DNA of 64,000 nucleotides from Microbispora sp. NBC_01189 (GTDB lineage: Bacteria; Actinomycetota; Actinomycetes; Streptosporangiales; Streptosporangiaceae): positions 3,205,501 through 3,269,500 of the forward strand of contig NZ_CP108581.1 of the NCBI RefSeq assembly GCF_036010665.1. The letters are read 5' to 3'. This document shows positions 16,925 through 26,647 of the stretch, piece by piece. The first letter of the stretch is position 1, and each line of letters starts with the position of its first letter. Below the pieces are notes generated by a model, which was not told the DNA's origin, did not search any database, and saw only the letters and a program-made list of their open reading frames with translations. The position numbers and the translations under genes are program-made.

Positions 16925-16973
16925 TTGACCCGGAGCCCGCCACGTCGGATATTTAGTCCACAACATAGACTAA
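16925..16973 (+). promoter_or_regulatory. xylA promoter and xylO-like operator
   Basis: TTGACC at 16925-16930 can serve as -35, with GATATT or TATTTA around 16948-16955 as -10. Directly overlapping and following the -10 is an inverted repeat TTAGTC (16953-16958) and GACTAA (16968-16973). The half-sites match the TTAGT/ACTAA ends of the known Bacillus xyl operator bound by XylR, also a ROK protein. A bound repressor would block open-complex formation. Confidence 0.65.
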
Positions 16974-16987
16974 TTCGGAGGCGACTC

Positions 16988-18133
16988 ATGTACACCCCCA
17001 CTCCCGAGGACCGTTTCACGTTCGGGCTGTGGACCGTCGGCTGGCAGGCGCGCGACCAGTTCGGCGACGCGTCCCGGGCCCCGCTGGACCCGGTCGAGAG
17101 CGTCCACCGCCTGTCCGAGCTCGGCGCGTACGGTGTGACCTTCCACGACGACGACCTCCTCGCGGTGGAGCCGGACCGGGCCAAGGCGGTCGAGAACCTC
17201 AAGAAGGCGCTGGCCGACACCGGCATGAAGGTGCCGATGGCCACCACCAACCTGTTCACCCACCCGATCTTCAAGGACGGCGGGTTCACCAGCAACGACC
17301 GCGAGGTCCGGCGTTACGCGCTGCGCAAGGTGATCCGCAACATCGACCTCGCCGCCGAGCTGGGCGCGAAGACGTACGTCTGCTGGGGCGGCCGTGAGGG
17401 CGCCGAGTCCGAGGCCGCCAAGGACGTGCGGGTGGCGCTCGACCGCTACAAGGAGGGCTTCGACCTCCTCTGCCAGTACGTCATCGACAAGGGCTACGAC
17501 ATCCGCTTCGCGGTCGAGCCCAAGCCGAACGAGCCGCGCGGCGACATCCTGCTCCCGACGATCGGGCACGCCCTGGCGTTCATCAACTCGCTGGAGCACT
17601 CCGAGATGGTGGGCCTCAACCCCGAGACCGGCCACGAGCAGATGGCCGGCATGAACTTCGTGCACGGCATCGCCCAGGCGCTGTGGCACGGCAAGCTGTT
17701 CCACATCGACCTCAACGGCCAGCACGGCCCGAGGTTCGACCAGGACCTCATCTTCGGCCACGGCGACGTGAAGAACGCGTTCTTCCTCGTCGACCTGCTG
17801 GAGAACGGCGGCTACGACGGCCCGCGCCACTTCGACTACAAGCCGCTGCGCACCGAGGACAAGGAGGACGTCTGGGAGTCGGCCGCGGCCAACATGCGGA
17901 CCTACCTCATCTTCAAGGAGAAGTCGAAGGCCTACCGCGCCGACCCCGAGGTGCAGGCGGCGCTGGAGGCCAGCAGGTGCGACCAGCTGGCCCTGCCGAC
18001 CCTCGCCGCCGGTGAGACGTACGAGGACGTCCTCGCCGAGTCGATCGACGTGGACGCGGTCGCGGAGCGCGGCTTCCACTTCACCCGGCTGAACCAGCTC
18101 GCGATCGAGCACCTCCTCGGCGTCCGCGGCTGA
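16988..18133 (+). CDS. xylA: xylose isomerase
   Basis: A 381-residue class I xylose isomerase, close in length to the actinomycete enzymes used industrially. It interconverts D-xylose and D-xylulose with two divalent metals. Visible parts are the catalytic His segment [16 protein letters not shown], the metal ligand region [25 protein letters not shown], and [17 protein letters not shown] carrying the second metal site. The ATG at 16988 has GGAGG upstream. xylB follows 54 bp later in the same direction, so the two form an operon under the divergent ROK repressor. Confidence 0.97.
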   Translation: MYTPTPEDRFTFGLWTVGWQARDQFGDASRAPLDPVESVHRLSELGAYGVTFHDDDLLAVEPDRAKAVENLKKALADTGMKVPMATTNLFTHPIFKDGGFTSNDREVRRYALRKVIRNIDLAAELGAKTYVCWGGREGAESEAAKDVRVALDRYKEGFDLLCQYVIDKGYDIRFAVEPKPNEPRGDILLPTIGHALAFINSLEHSEMVGLNPETGHEQMAGMNFVHGIAQALWHGKLFHIDLNGQHGPRFDQDLIFGHGDVKNAFFLVDLLENGGYDGPRHFDYKPLRTEDKEDVWESAAANMRTYLIFKEKSKAYRADPEVQAALEASRCDQLALPTLAAGETYEDVLAESIDVDAVAERGFHFTRLNQLAIEHLLGVRG

Positions 18134-18187
18134 CCGGCCGGCAGACGGAGCGAGAGACAGAGCGAGAGACAGAGTGAGGGGACGACT

Positions 18188-19558
18188 GTGACGCTCGTGG
18201 CAGGGGTCGACTCGTCGACCCAGAGCTGCAAAGTCGTGATCCGGGACGCGGAGAGCGGGGCCCTCGTGCGCGAGGGCCGCGCCCCCCACCCGGAGGGCAC
18301 GGAGGTCCACCCCGACCATTGGTGGACCGCCCTGCGGAGCGCGATCGAGCAGGCGGGCGGCCTGGCGGACGTCGCCGCCGTCAGCGTGGGGGCACAGCAG
18401 CACGGCATGGTCTGCCTCGACGAGGACGGCGAGGTGGTCCGGCCCGCGCTGCTGTGGAACGACACCCGGTCGGCCGGAGCGGCGGCCGACCTGGTCGCCG
18501 AGCTGGGCGGCCCGAAGGCGTGGGCCGAGGCCGTCGGCAGCGTGCCGGTGGCGTCGTTCACGGTGACCAAGCTCCGCTGGCTCGCCCGCGAAGAGCCGGA
18601 CAACGCCCGCCGTACGCGGTCTGTCTGTCTCCCGCACGACTGGCTCACCTGGCGGCTCGCCGGCCGGCCGGACACGATCACGACCGACCGGGGCGACGCC
18701 TCCGGCACCGGCTACTGGTCGCCGGCCACCGGCGAGTACCGCACCGACCTGCTGGAACTCGCCATGGGCCGGGTGCCCGAACTGCCCCGCGTGCTCGGCC
18801 CGGCCGAACAGGCGGGCACGGCCGAGCAGGGCGGTGCACTGCTCGCGCCCGGCACCGGCGACAACATGGCGGCGTCGCTCGGCGCCGGCATGCGGCCCGG
18901 CGACGTGGTGGTGTCGATCGGCACGTCGGGTACGGCGTTCGCCGTCTCCGCGACGCCGTCCGCCGACGCGGCGGGGCTGGTCGCGGGGTTCGCCGACGCC
19001 ACCGGGCGGTACCTCCCGCTGGTCTGCACGCTGAACGCGGCGCGGGTGCTGGACGCCGCGGCCCGGATGCTGGGGGTCACCCCCCAGGGGCTGAGCGATC
19101 TGGCCCTGCGGGCGCCCGCGGGCGCCGGCGGGCTGGTGCTCGTGCCGTACCTCGAGGGAGAGCGCACCCCGAACCGGCCCGACGCGACCGGCTCCCTGCA
19201 CGGGCTGCGCCTGTCCAACTCAAGCCCGGAGCACCTGGCCCGGGCCGCGGTCGAGGGCATGCTGTGCGGGCTCGCCGACGCGCTGGACGCGCTCGGCGTC
19301 GAGCCGGCCAGGGTGCTGCTCATCGGCGGCGGCGCGCGCTCGGAGGCGGTGCGCCGGATCGCGCCCACCGTCTTCGGGCGTCCGGTGCTCGTCCCCACCC
19401 CCGGGGAGTACGTCGCGGACGGCGCCGCCAAGCAGGCCGCCTGGCTGCTGTCCGGCGAGCCGGAGCCGCCCCACTGGGAGTCGGGTAGCACTGAGCGGTA
19501 CGAGGGCGACCCCACTCCCGGCCTGCGCGAGCGCTACCACGAGGCGGCGCAAGAGTAG
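18188..19558 (+). CDS. xylB: xylulokinase
   Basis: A 456-residue FGGY-family sugar kinase phosphorylating D-xylulose to xylulose 5-phosphate. The N-terminal ATPase core begins [22 protein letters not shown] contains the xylulose-contacting residues, and ALLWNDTRS is the FGGY substrate region. The C-terminal lobe has [11 protein letters not shown] and [17 protein letters not shown] 18188 is preceded by GTGAGGGG. The short gap after xylA consists of near-tandem GAGCGAGAGACA repeats. A strong hairpin follows the stop. Confidence 0.95.
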   Translation: MTLVAGVDSSTQSCKVVIRDAESGALVREGRAPHPEGTEVHPDHWWTALRSAIEQAGGLADVAAVSVGAQQHGMVCLDEDGEVVRPALLWNDTRSAGAAADLVAELGGPKAWAEAVGSVPVASFTVTKLRWLAREEPDNARRTRSVCLPHDWLTWRLAGRPDTITTDRGDASGTGYWSPATGEYRTDLLELAMGRVPELPRVLGPAEQAGTAEQGGALLAPGTGDNMAASLGAGMRPGDVVVSIGTSGTAFAVSATPSADAAGLVAGFADATGRYLPLVCTLNAARVLDAAARMLGVTPQGLSDLALRAPAGAGGLVLVPYLEGERTPNRPDATGSLHGLRLSNSSPEHLARAAVEGMLCGLADALDALGVEPARVLLIGGGARSEAVRRIAPTVFGRPVLVPTPGEYVADGAAKQAAWLLSGEPEPPHWESGSTERYEGDPTPGLRERYHEAAQE

Positions 19559-19581
19559 AGCACGCGCGGGAACAGACGTCC

Positions 19582-19617
19582 GGGGTGGGGTCCACGTGAC
19601 CCCGGGGACCCCACCCT
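19582..19617 (+). terminator. hairpin terminator after xylB
   Basis: An 11-bp perfect stem, GGGTGGGGTCC (19583-19593) with GGACCCCACCC (19606-19616), around a 12-base loop, 24 bp past the xylB stop. No T-run follows, as is usual for actinomycete terminators. Confidence 0.75.
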
Positions 19618-19699
19618 GAGACGACCCTGAGCCCCTATCGGGGTGATGTACGCGTTGTCCCGGATGTTAGAAACGGGCCGTACGCGGGATCCTCAAGTC

Positions 19700-20356
19700 A
19701 TGGTCAAGAGGATCTATCCCCTGCTCGCCGGCTGCGGCATGGTGCTCGCGGTCGCCACCGTCGTGGCGGCGCAGGTTGGCGGGGAACCCTCGCTGGATCC
19801 CGTCTCCATGACGATCAGCCAGTACGCGGCGCGGGACGACGGCGGCGTGATCGAGACGGCCATGGCCGTCCTCGGCCTGGCCTCGCTCGCCCTGCTCGCC
19901 GGAATGCGCGCCGTGCACGCGCCCGTGGACGGCTGGCCCACCCGCCTGATCGGCCTGTGGAGCGCCTCCCTCGTCGGCGCGGCGGTCATCCCGTCGGACA
20001 CGAGCTGGCAGGGCGCCCTGCACGGACTCCTGTCGGCGGTCGCCTTCGTGAGCGTGCCCGCCGCCGCGATCCAGCTCGTGGGCCGGCTCGGCCAGGACGA
20101 GCGGTGGCAGGCCGTCGCCCGGCCGCTCGAATGGCTCGCGCTCGCCTCCGGCCTCGGTCTCGCCGCCATCACCTACGTCGCGCTGCCCGGCCACGGCGTC
20201 ATGATCGGCCTGGTGGAGCGGCTGCTGCTGGCCGCCGAGGTGTCCTTCCTCGGGCTGCTCGCCCTGCGGCTCGTCCAGCTCACCTGGGGCCGCCGCTCCG
20301 CGAGCGGACCGGCGGCCGTCATGCCGCTCAGCGCTGGGCGGCCGTCAGCGTCTTGA
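19700..20356 (+). CDS. DUF998 family membrane protein
   Basis: About 218 residues with six hydrophobic helices. DPVSMTISQYAARDDGGVIETA between helices 1 and 2 is the typical DUF998 pattern. The function of the family is unknown. The start is uncertain: ATG 19700 (MVKRIYPLLAG) begins right before the first helix, while an in-frame GTG at 19643 would add 19 residues. Its 3' end overlaps the convergent conservon GTPase gene by 29 bp. Confidence 0.75.
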   Translation: MVKRIYPLLAGCGMVLAVATVVAAQVGGEPSLDPVSMTISQYAARDDGGVIETAMAVLGLASLALLAGMRAVHAPVDGWPTRLIGLWSASLVGAAVIPSDTSWQGALHGLLSAVAFVSVPAAAIQLVGRLGQDERWQAVARPLEWLALASGLGLAAITYVALPGHGVMIGLVERLLLAAEVSFLGLLALRLVQLTWGRRSASGPAAVMPLSAGRPSAS

Positions 20357-20903
20357 GCGCGTGCTCCACGAGGGTGACGAGCACGACCTTCGCCGAGGCG
20401 CGCCGCCGTACGTCGCAGAGCAGGACCGGCACCTCCGGATCGAGGTCGAGGGCGATCCGCACGTCGTCGGCCTCGTGCTGGTCCGCGCCGTCGAAGCAGT
20501 TCACCGCCACGATGAACGGCGTGCCGCGCTGTTCGAAGTAGTCGATGGACGGGAAGCAGTCGGTCAGTCTCCGGGTGTCGGCCAGCACGACCGCGCCGAG
20601 CGCGCCGTAGCTGAGCTCGTCCCACATGAACCAGAAGCGCTCCTGCCCGGGGGTGCCGAACAGATAGACCACCAGGCCTTCCCTGATGGTGATGCGCCCG
20701 AAGTCCATCGCGACCGTGGTGGTCGTCTTGGCCTCCACACCGTCGATGTCGTCGACGCCGACGCCGCGGTCGGACAGCACCTCCTCCGTACGGAGGGGGC
20801 GAATCTCGCTGATCGCGCCGACCAGCGTGGTCTTGCCGACGCCGAAGCCGCCGGCCACCAATATCTTGAGGGCGACCGGCTCCTCAGAGGGCGCGAAGGC
20901 CAT
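20328..20903 (-). CDS. conservon GTPase (CvnD-like)
   Basis: A 191-residue small Ras-like GTPase, last gene of a four-gene conservon. Walker A is GGFGVGKTT; the switch segment TTTVAMDFGRITI and G3-like FGTPGQERFWFMWDEL follow. NCFDG replaces the usual NKxD. In Streptomyces, Cvn proteins form a membrane-associated complex likened to eukaryotic G-protein systems that affects development and secondary metabolism. The start overlaps the preceding DUF742 gene by 20 bp. Confidence 0.92.
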   Translation of the reverse strand: MAFAPSEEPVALKILVAGGFGVGKTTLVGAISEIRPLRTEEVLSDRGVGVDDIDGVEAKTTTTVAMDFGRITIREGLVVYLFGTPGQERFWFMWDELSYGALGAVVLADTRRLTDCFPSIDYFEQRGTPFIVAVNCFDGADQHEADDVRIALDLDPEVPVLLCDVRRRASAKVVLVTLVEHALKTLTAAQR

Positions 20904-21249
20904 TGATCACTTCCTTGAGAATGCGCTCGCTTGGCAGCGGCGCCACTTTGCCCGGAGCCCGCGCCTCGACGAGTCCCAGGTCGAGTAGATCCCCGATCAG
21001 GACGCGTACCACGCCCAGTGGCAGGTCGATGTCGGACGCGATGTCCGCCACCGACGCGCCGCCGCGCGCGAGGTCAAGGATCCGTCGCTGCTCGGGACCT
21101 ATCCCGGACAGGTCCCTGCGTGAACCCGTGGTGGTCACCATCGTGATGAGATCGAGTTTCACGCCGGAGTGCCGCGCCCGGCCCCCTGTCAGCGTGTACG
21201 GCCGGACCAAGGATCCGGCCTCCTCGTCCATCCATTGGGGTCCCGTCAT
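20884..21249 (-). CDS. DUF742 protein of the conservon (CvnC-like)
   Basis: A 121-residue protein with the family pattern SLVRPYTLTGGRA near residue 13. A degenerate winged-helix region follows (PEQRRILDLARGGASVADIASDIDLPLGVVRVLIGDLLDLG). In conservons it is the third partner, between the roadblock protein and the GTPase. The ATG at 21249 sits 13 bp after the roadblock stop. Confidence 0.92.
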   Translation of the reverse strand: MTGPQWMDEEAGSLVRPYTLTGGRARHSGVKLDLITMVTTTGSRRDLSGIGPEQRRILDLARGGASVADIASDIDLPLGVVRVLIGDLLDLGLVEARAPGKVAPLPSERILKEVINGLRAL

Positions 21250-21262
21250 ATGCCCGCCCGTC

Positions 21263-21670
21263 TCATGGGGAGATCCGGCGCGGGTTGGTGGAGATGTGCT
21301 GGCCCACTCGCTTGACCAGCATCGCCATCTCGTACGCGATGTGGCCGACGTCGGCGTCGGAGGCGGCCAGGACGGCCAGGCAGGTGCCCTGCCCGGCGGC
21401 GGTGACGAAGAGGAACGCCGCCTCCATCTCGACGATGGTCTGCCGCACCTCACCACCGCCGAAGTGCCGGCCGGCGCCCCTGGCCAGGCTCTGGAACCCG
21501 GCGGCGACCGCCGACAGGTGCTCCGCGTCCTCCCGGCTCAGCCCCTGGGAGGCTCCCACGACGAGGCCGTCGGTGGAGAGGATCACCGCCTGGCGGACGG
21601 CGGCGACCCTGCTGATGAGATCGTCGAGCAGCCAGTTCAGTTCGCCGGTCGACGTCGCTTTGCCGGTCAT
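21263..21670 (-). CDS. roadblock/LC7 domain protein of the conservon (CvnB-like)
   Basis: A 135-residue roadblock/LC7 protein (LNWLLDDLISRVAAVRQAVILSTDGLVVGAS), likely dimeric. It serves as adaptor or exchange-factor-like partner between the sensor kinase and the GTPase. Its ATG overlaps the sensor kinase stop by four bases, implying translational coupling. Confidence 0.93.
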   Translation of the reverse strand: MTGKATSTGELNWLLDDLISRVAAVRQAVILSTDGLVVGASQGLSREDAEHLSAVAAGFQSLARGAGRHFGGGEVRQTIVEMEAAFLFVTAAGQGTCLAVLAASDADVGHIAYEMAMLVKRVGQHISTNPRRISP

Positions 21671-24189
21671 GCGTCACCCTTCTCGCCGTGCGTGTTGTGT
21701 GCGTGGTCACCGGGTGCTACCCCACCCGGCTGGTCGGAGTCCTCCCGGCCCCGGCGCGCGCCGCTCTGGAAGGAGGCGAACACGGCCCTGGCCTCCTCGG
21801 GCGACCGCTCCTCCATGGGAGGGGCGGACAGCGGCGGCTGCGTCGACGGGGTGCGTAGCTGCGGAGCGATGTTGGCCTGCCGGACCCGGCGCGGCAGACC
21901 GGCGTGGGTCCCGTCGGAAGCCGATCCCCTGGCCCGGGACGCCGTGCCGTTGGGTGCGCCGTTCCCCGTGCCGTTCCCCGTGCCGTTCCCCGTGCCGTTC
22001 GATGTGCCGTTCGCGGCGACCGGCTTCGGCCTGGAGACGGGCATCGGAACGGGGGTGGGGACCGGGGTGGGAATGGGTGTGGGGGCGGGCGGGGCCTCGC
22101 GCACGGAGGATGGCACGGCCTCGGTCCGCAGGGCGGCCGGGGTGAAGAACGGGGACGACTCGGGGCTTTCCGGGGCTCCGGCGGGATCCCACACCCGTCC
22201 CGCGACGGCCTCCCGCAGCGTCTCCGGCGTCATCTCCGGTGCGGGCTTGGCGTGGGCGCCGCGGGACGGCGGTGGTCCCTCGATCGCTGTGGGCGCGCCG
22301 TCCTCCACGACCAGGGTGCGGGGCATGAGCACGATCGCGGTCGTCCCGCCGTACGGCGAGCCGCGCAGCACCACCCTCACCCCGTGCCGGACGGCGAGCT
22401 GACTGACGACGAAGAGCCCGAGCCTGTCGCTGTCGGCCAGGTCGAACTCCGGTGGGTCGGTCAGCCGCGCGTTGATCTTGTCGTACTCCTCGGGCGTGAG
22501 ACCCAGGCCGCGGTCCTCGACCTCGATCGCGAGCCCGTTGGCGACGAGCTCCCCGCGGACCTCCACCCTGGTGTGCGGCGGCGAGAAGACGGTGGCGTTC
22601 TCCATCAGCTCGGCGATCAGGTGGACGAGGTCGGCCACGGCCGCGCCCGCGAGGGTGGCGGCCGGCATCGGGGCCATCGTGACCCGGGTGTAGTCCTCCA
22701 CCTCGGAGATCGCCGCGCGGACCACGTCGATGAGCGGCACCGGCTTGCGCCAGGCGCGTCCCGGCGTGGCCCCGGACAGGATGATCAGGCCTTCCGCGTG
22801 CCGCCGCATGCGGGTGGTGAGGTGGTCGAGCCGGAACAGGTCCTCCAGCGCCTCCGGGTCCTCGGCCCGGCGCTGCATCGTGTCGAGCAGCGTGAGCTGG
22901 CGGTGCAGCAGGGTCTGCTTGCGCCGGGCCAGGTTGAGGAAGACCTGGCCGACGCCGCGGCGGAGGGCGGCCTGGCCGACGGCGGCCTCCACGGCGGTGC
23001 GCTGCACGGAGCCGAACGCGTGGGCGACGTCCTCGACCTCGCTGGACCCCGTCGCGTTGATCGGGGGCGCCTCGGCCTCGACGTCCACCTCCTCGCCGCG
23101 CCGCAGCTTCTCGACGACGCGCGGCAGCCGTACGTCGGCGAGGTCGAGCGCGGCGTCGCGCAGCTCGGCGAGGTCACGGGCGAGACGGCGGCCGAACCGT
23201 ACGGAGAAGATGATCGTCGTAACGATGACGACGAGGCCGAGCCCTCCGGCGACCAGGATGCGGAGCAGGATCCCGGTCGCGACCGAGGTGGCGTTCGTGT
23301 TGAGCGCGTCCGACGCCTTCACCCGGGCCGAGTCGAGCCTGAGGATCAACTGGTCGACGGTCGCCGACCACTTCTGGGCCTCCGGCGGGACCGGCCCGCC
23401 GGTGCGCACGCGGTTGACGAGCAGGTTCTCCAGCGCCGTGAAGCGATCGAACAGCGGCGAGGTGAGCTCCTGCTCGTACGGCGCGCGCATGTCGCCGGTC
23501 AGGACCGCGCGGTTCTTCCGGTAGAGGAACCGGCGGGTGGAGACCCACTCGCCGAAGGCGGTCTGCTCCTGGCCGGTCATCATGCCGCTGGCGAGCGCGC
23601 CGCGGATGAGGGCGTCCTCGCGGCTGATCATCTCGTGCGCGTTGCCCATCCCCTGCATCGCGCTGGCCTGCTGGAAGACGGTCAGGTCGGGGACCGAGAC
23701 CAGCCTCTCGTACAGCGCGAACATGTCATCCATGATCGCGTTGTAGGAGTTGATGGCGTAGAGCCGGTCCGCCTGGCCGAGCGAGATGGACTCCCGGATC
23801 GAGGGCAGGCGTTCGAGGGAGGACAGCAGGGTGTCCAGGGGCGCCACGAGGTCCTCGCTCATGACGTCACGGGTGGACTCCTCGTTGGAGGTCCTCCGGA
23901 ACCTGTCCGCCGAGGCGGTGGTCTTGGCCTGCTGGGTGGTGAGCGCGGCGGAGTTCGTCTGGCCGCTGCTCAGCACCCCCGCGGTCAGCGCGCGTTCGGC
24001 CTGGATCTGCAGCCCGAGGTCGGTGGAGGCGATGCCGATGGTGTCGTACAGCGTCTTGGCACGCAGGAGGGTGACGCCGTCGCCGACCGTGAGTTTTAGG
24101 GCAAACCCCCACATAGCACTCAACATGAGCAATGGTAGGAGCAGCAGTGAGAAGACCTTGAACCGAATCGAGCGGTTTTTTGAACCCAT
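21667..24189 (-). CDS. conservon sensor histidine kinase-like protein (CvnA-like)
   Basis: An 840-residue membrane sensor. Two membrane helices (about residues 12-34 and 305-330) frame a nitrate/nitrite-sensing-type helical domain. Next come a HAMP-like linker, a dimerisation region (LNLARRKQTLLHRQLTLLD) and an ATPase domain with N-box ELMENATVFSPP and DRGLGLTPEEY. No standard phospho-acceptor His box is evident, as is common in this family. After residue 600 the tail is disordered, with PTPVPTPVP and NGTGNGTG repeats. ATG 24189 has GGAG nine bases upstream; a longer start at 24225 is less likely. Confidence 0.92.
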   Translation of the reverse strand: MGSKNRSIRFKVFSLLLLPLLMLSAMWGFALKLTVGDGVTLLRAKTLYDTIGIASTDLGLQIQAERALTAGVLSSGQTNSAALTTQQAKTTASADRFRRTSNEESTRDVMSEDLVAPLDTLLSSLERLPSIRESISLGQADRLYAINSYNAIMDDMFALYERLVSVPDLTVFQQASAMQGMGNAHEMISREDALIRGALASGMMTGQEQTAFGEWVSTRRFLYRKNRAVLTGDMRAPYEQELTSPLFDRFTALENLLVNRVRTGGPVPPEAQKWSATVDQLILRLDSARVKASDALNTNATSVATGILLRILVAGGLGLVVIVTTIIFSVRFGRRLARDLAELRDAALDLADVRLPRVVEKLRRGEEVDVEAEAPPINATGSSEVEDVAHAFGSVQRTAVEAAVGQAALRRGVGQVFLNLARRKQTLLHRQLTLLDTMQRRAEDPEALEDLFRLDHLTTRMRRHAEGLIILSGATPGRAWRKPVPLIDVVRAAISEVEDYTRVTMAPMPAATLAGAAVADLVHLIAELMENATVFSPPHTRVEVRGELVANGLAIEVEDRGLGLTPEEYDKINARLTDPPEFDLADSDRLGLFVVSQLAVRHGVRVVLRGSPYGGTTAIVLMPRTLVVEDGAPTAIEGPPPSRGAHAKPAPEMTPETLREAVAGRVWDPAGAPESPESSPFFTPAALRTEAVPSSVREAPPAPTPIPTPVPTPVPMPVSRPKPVAANGTSNGTGNGTGNGTGNGAPNGTASRARGSASDGTHAGLPRRVRQANIAPQLRTPSTQPPLSAPPMEERSPEEARAVFASFQSGARRGREDSDQPGGVAPGDHAHNTHGEKGDA
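21949..22008. repeat. degenerate 12-bp tandem repeat in the sensor kinase tail
   Basis: Five units of a 12-bp repeat, three of them exact (GTTCCCCGTGCC at 21961-21996). On the coding strand they encode the NGTG series of the disordered tail. Copy number is likely to vary between strains. Confidence 0.75.
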
Positions 24190-24301
24190 GTGGCCACTCC
24201 TGCAGTGCTGGAGGCTGTGCCGCATTTATGGGGGAATGCACCTCCGGAAGATCGCACAGAAGGCTAGCACCGATACACTCCCGGCGCAGGAGGAGGAAAC
24301 G

Positions 24302-25114
24302 ATGATTACTGTGATCACTGGGGCTGGTGCCGGAATCGGTGCAGCTTCCGCCCTTGATCTCGCCCGGCTAGGTCATCAAATCGTGCTCATCGGGCGTACA
24401 CCCGAGAGGCTGCACGCGGTCGCGGATCGGGCCGCCGCGGCCGGCGGCACCCGCCCGGACACCCTCGTGGCCGACTTCTCCTCACTCGACCAGGTGCGCC
24501 GGCTGGCCGCGGACCTGCTGGCCCGGTACGAACGCATCGACGTGCTGGTGAACAACGCGGGCGTCATGACGCCCGACCGGCGGACGACGGCGGACGGCAA
24601 CGAGCTGATGATGCAGGTCAACCATCTGGCGCCGTTCCTGCTCACGAACCTGCTCGCCGACCGGCTCGCGGCGTCGTCCGCCCGGGTCGTCACCACCTCG
24701 TCGCGGGCCGCGAAGTTCGGCCGCCTCGACCCCGCCGACCTGGCCAGGGAACGGCGGCGCTGGAACGGCTGGCAGCAGTACGGCGACTCCAAGCAGGCCA
24801 ACGCGTTGTTCACCGTGTCGCTCGCCGAGCGCGGGCTGGCCGCCACGTGCCTGCACCCGGGAGTGCTGAAGACGACCTTCGCGGACGGCACGCTCTTCAT
24901 GAAGATGGTGTGGCGCGTTCCCGGGGTCGGCGAGTCGCCCGAGGCCGGCGCCGCCAGGATCGTCCACCTCGTCACCCACGCCGACGGCGTGGACCACCCG
25001 GGGCGTTACTTCGTCAAGAACGCCCCCGCGCGGGTGCCGCGGAGGATGTCCGACCCCGCCTCCGCCGCCGCACTCTGGGACGCCAGCGCCGCCGCCACCG
25101 GACTGACCGGCTGA
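24302..25114 (+). CDS. short-chain dehydrogenase/reductase
   Basis: A 270-residue SDR. The cofactor motif TGAGAGIG is near the N-terminus, VNNAGVMTPDR near residue 80, and the catalytic YGDSK near residue 160, with a Ser upstream in VVTTSSRAAKFG. The tail HLGPG-like region reads ATCLHPGVLKTTF. The pattern resembles retinol-dehydrogenase-like SDRs. A strong GGAGGAGG precedes ATG 24302. It is transcribed away from the conservon sensor; a functional link is possible but not shown. Confidence 0.88.
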   Translation: MITVITGAGAGIGAASALDLARLGHQIVLIGRTPERLHAVADRAAAAGGTRPDTLVADFSSLDQVRRLAADLLARYERIDVLVNNAGVMTPDRRTTADGNELMMQVNHLAPFLLTNLLADRLAASSARVVTTSSRAAKFGRLDPADLARERRRWNGWQQYGDSKQANALFTVSLAERGLAATCLHPGVLKTTFADGTLFMKMVWRVPGVGESPEAGAARIVHLVTHADGVDHPGRYFVKNAPARVPRRMSDPASAAALWDASAAATGLTG

Positions 25115-25227
25115 GAGGCATGACCGGCTGAGAGGCTGAGGGGCCCCGAAGAGTTCGGGGAGTGTTCGCCGGGGGTTGCGCCGGTGCTCACGGACGGGTG
25201 ACTGACGGGTGGCTAGGGTCCGGCCGC

Positions 25228-26334
25228 ATGACCGTGACCGCTCCCGCGCGCACGTCCGGCCCGGCGGCCCCCGCCCGCGACCCGCTGCTGGACAACGCCA
25301 AGTTCCTGGCCATCGTGCTCGTCGTCTCCGGGCACCTCGTGGAGGACCTGCGGGACGTCCCCGCGGCGCACGCGCTCTACTTCTACGTCTACCTCTTCCA
25401 CATGCCGCTGTTCATCGTGATCAGCGGCTACCTGTCGCGAAACTTCACGTTCTCCGCGGGCAAGGCGCGCAGGCTCATCAGCGGCCTGGCCGTGCCGTAC
25501 GTCATCTTCGAGGTGGCCTACTCGCTGCCCCGCTACTTCCTGTACGGCAAGCTGGAGATCAGCCTGCTCGATCCGTACTATCTGACCTGGTTCCTGATGT
25601 CGCTGTTCCTCTGGCGGCTGTCCACCCCGGTCTGGCAGCAGTTGCGGCATCCTCTGGTCGTCGCGGTCGGGCTCTCGCTGCTGTCGGGGACGAGCGCGTT
25701 GCCGGACGAGCTGTCGATGAACCGCACGTTCGGCCTGCTGCCGTTCTACGTGCTCGGTCTCATGTTCACCCCCGGTCACCTGGAACTGCTGCGCGGGCGG
25801 GTGGCCGCGATCACGGGGGGCGCCGTGCTGGCCGCGGCGCTCGCCGGGGCCTTCGCCGTGCACCGGCTCGTGCCGACGGAGTGGATCCGCTGGCGCCACT
25901 CCAACCACCAGATCGGCGTGGACGACCTGACCGGCACCCTGATCAGGCTCGCCATGCTGGCGGCGGGCTTCCTGCTGGTCCTGGCGTTCCTCGCGCTCAC
26001 CCCGGACCGCCGCACCTGGTTCTCCGGCCTCGGCGCCGCCACCATGTACGCCTATCTTTTGCACGGCTTCGCGGTGAAGGTCAGCGAGCGCTTCCACGAC
26101 GCGCTCGTCAATCCGCTCGGCGTGGCGGCGATGGTGGCTCTCGGCGCCGTACTGGCGGCCCTGCTGTGCACCTCCCCGGTACGGCGGGCCTTCCGGTGGG
26201 CGGTCGAGCCGGACGTCTCGTGGGCGTTCACGACGCTGCGCCGGCCCGGCAGACGCCGTGCGGAACTCTCGCGTGCGTACGCACGTTTTCCGGGTGATGG
26301 TGCAGAACATGGCGAAGCGCGCAATCCGGGGTAG
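25228..26334 (+). CDS. acyltransferase family membrane protein (acyltransferase 3)
   Basis: A 368-residue protein with about ten membrane helices. LLDNAKFLAIVLVVSGHLVEDL has the catalytic-type His of helix 1, and FHMPLFIVISGYLS follows in helix 2, both typical of acyltransferase-3 proteins that O-acetylate surface sugars. The closest architecture is the fucose 4-O-acetylase/WcfI-like group. ATG 25228 follows a short leader. It lies next to the NfeD/flotillin genes without a clear functional tie. Confidence 0.85.
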   Translation: MTVTAPARTSGPAAPARDPLLDNAKFLAIVLVVSGHLVEDLRDVPAAHALYFYVYLFHMPLFIVISGYLSRNFTFSAGKARRLISGLAVPYVIFEVAYSLPRYFLYGKLEISLLDPYYLTWFLMSLFLWRLSTPVWQQLRHPLVVAVGLSLLSGTSALPDELSMNRTFGLLPFYVLGLMFTPGHLELLRGRVAAITGGAVLAAALAGAFAVHRLVPTEWIRWRHSNHQIGVDDLTGTLIRLAMLAAGFLLVLAFLALTPDRRTWFSGLGAATMYAYLLHGFAVKVSERFHDALVNPLGVAAMVALGAVLAALLCTSPVRRAFRWAVEPDVSWAFTTLRRPGRRRAELSRAYARFPGDGAEHGEARNPG

Positions 26335-26377
26335 CGTACGCATTCGCGGTGCGGCCAGATGTGGTGAAGACGACGGG

Positions 26378-26587
26378 GTGACGCGGGTGGTCGGCAGACA
26401 GGGCAGGGTCACGGGCAGGATCGGGCCTGGCCTCGTCGGCGAGGTGATGGTGCCTATCCGCGGGGGTGTCGAGGCGTTCTACGCCTATCCGAGCGTCCCG
26501 GACGAGGAGATCCCGATGGGGTCCATCGTCGTCGTCGTGGAGTATTCGCCCCCGCGCACCGTTTACGTCGCCCGCGCGATCGTCTGA
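26378..26587 (+). CDS. short NfeD-like OB-fold protein
   Basis: About 69 residues, GTG start at 26378. QGRVTGRIGPGLVGEVMVPIRGG and IPMGSIVVVVEYSPPRTVYVA read as a small OB-fold beta-barrel like the C-terminal domain of NfeD. NfeD proteins are usually encoded next to flotillin/SPFH genes, and here a flotillin follows after 60 bp. Unlike long NfeD proteins, it has no membrane helix or protease domain. An in-frame start at 26258 would overlap the acyltransferase gene and is unlikely. The family call rests on fold pattern plus context. Confidence 0.6.
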   Translation: MTRVVGRQGRVTGRIGPGLVGEVMVPIRGGVEAFYAYPSVPDEEIPMGSIVVVVEYSPPRTVYVARAIV

Positions 26588-26647
26588 CCCGCACCATCCT
26601 CCTCTCCCCCTCCCCGCTCTTCTCCCCCCCACTGGACGGAGGCTCCC

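Noticed and set aside
18143..18180. GAGCGAGAGACA repeats between xylA and xylB as a regulatory array
   Set aside because: Only about two and a half purine-rich units directly leading into the xylB ribosome site; slippage is the simpler explanation.
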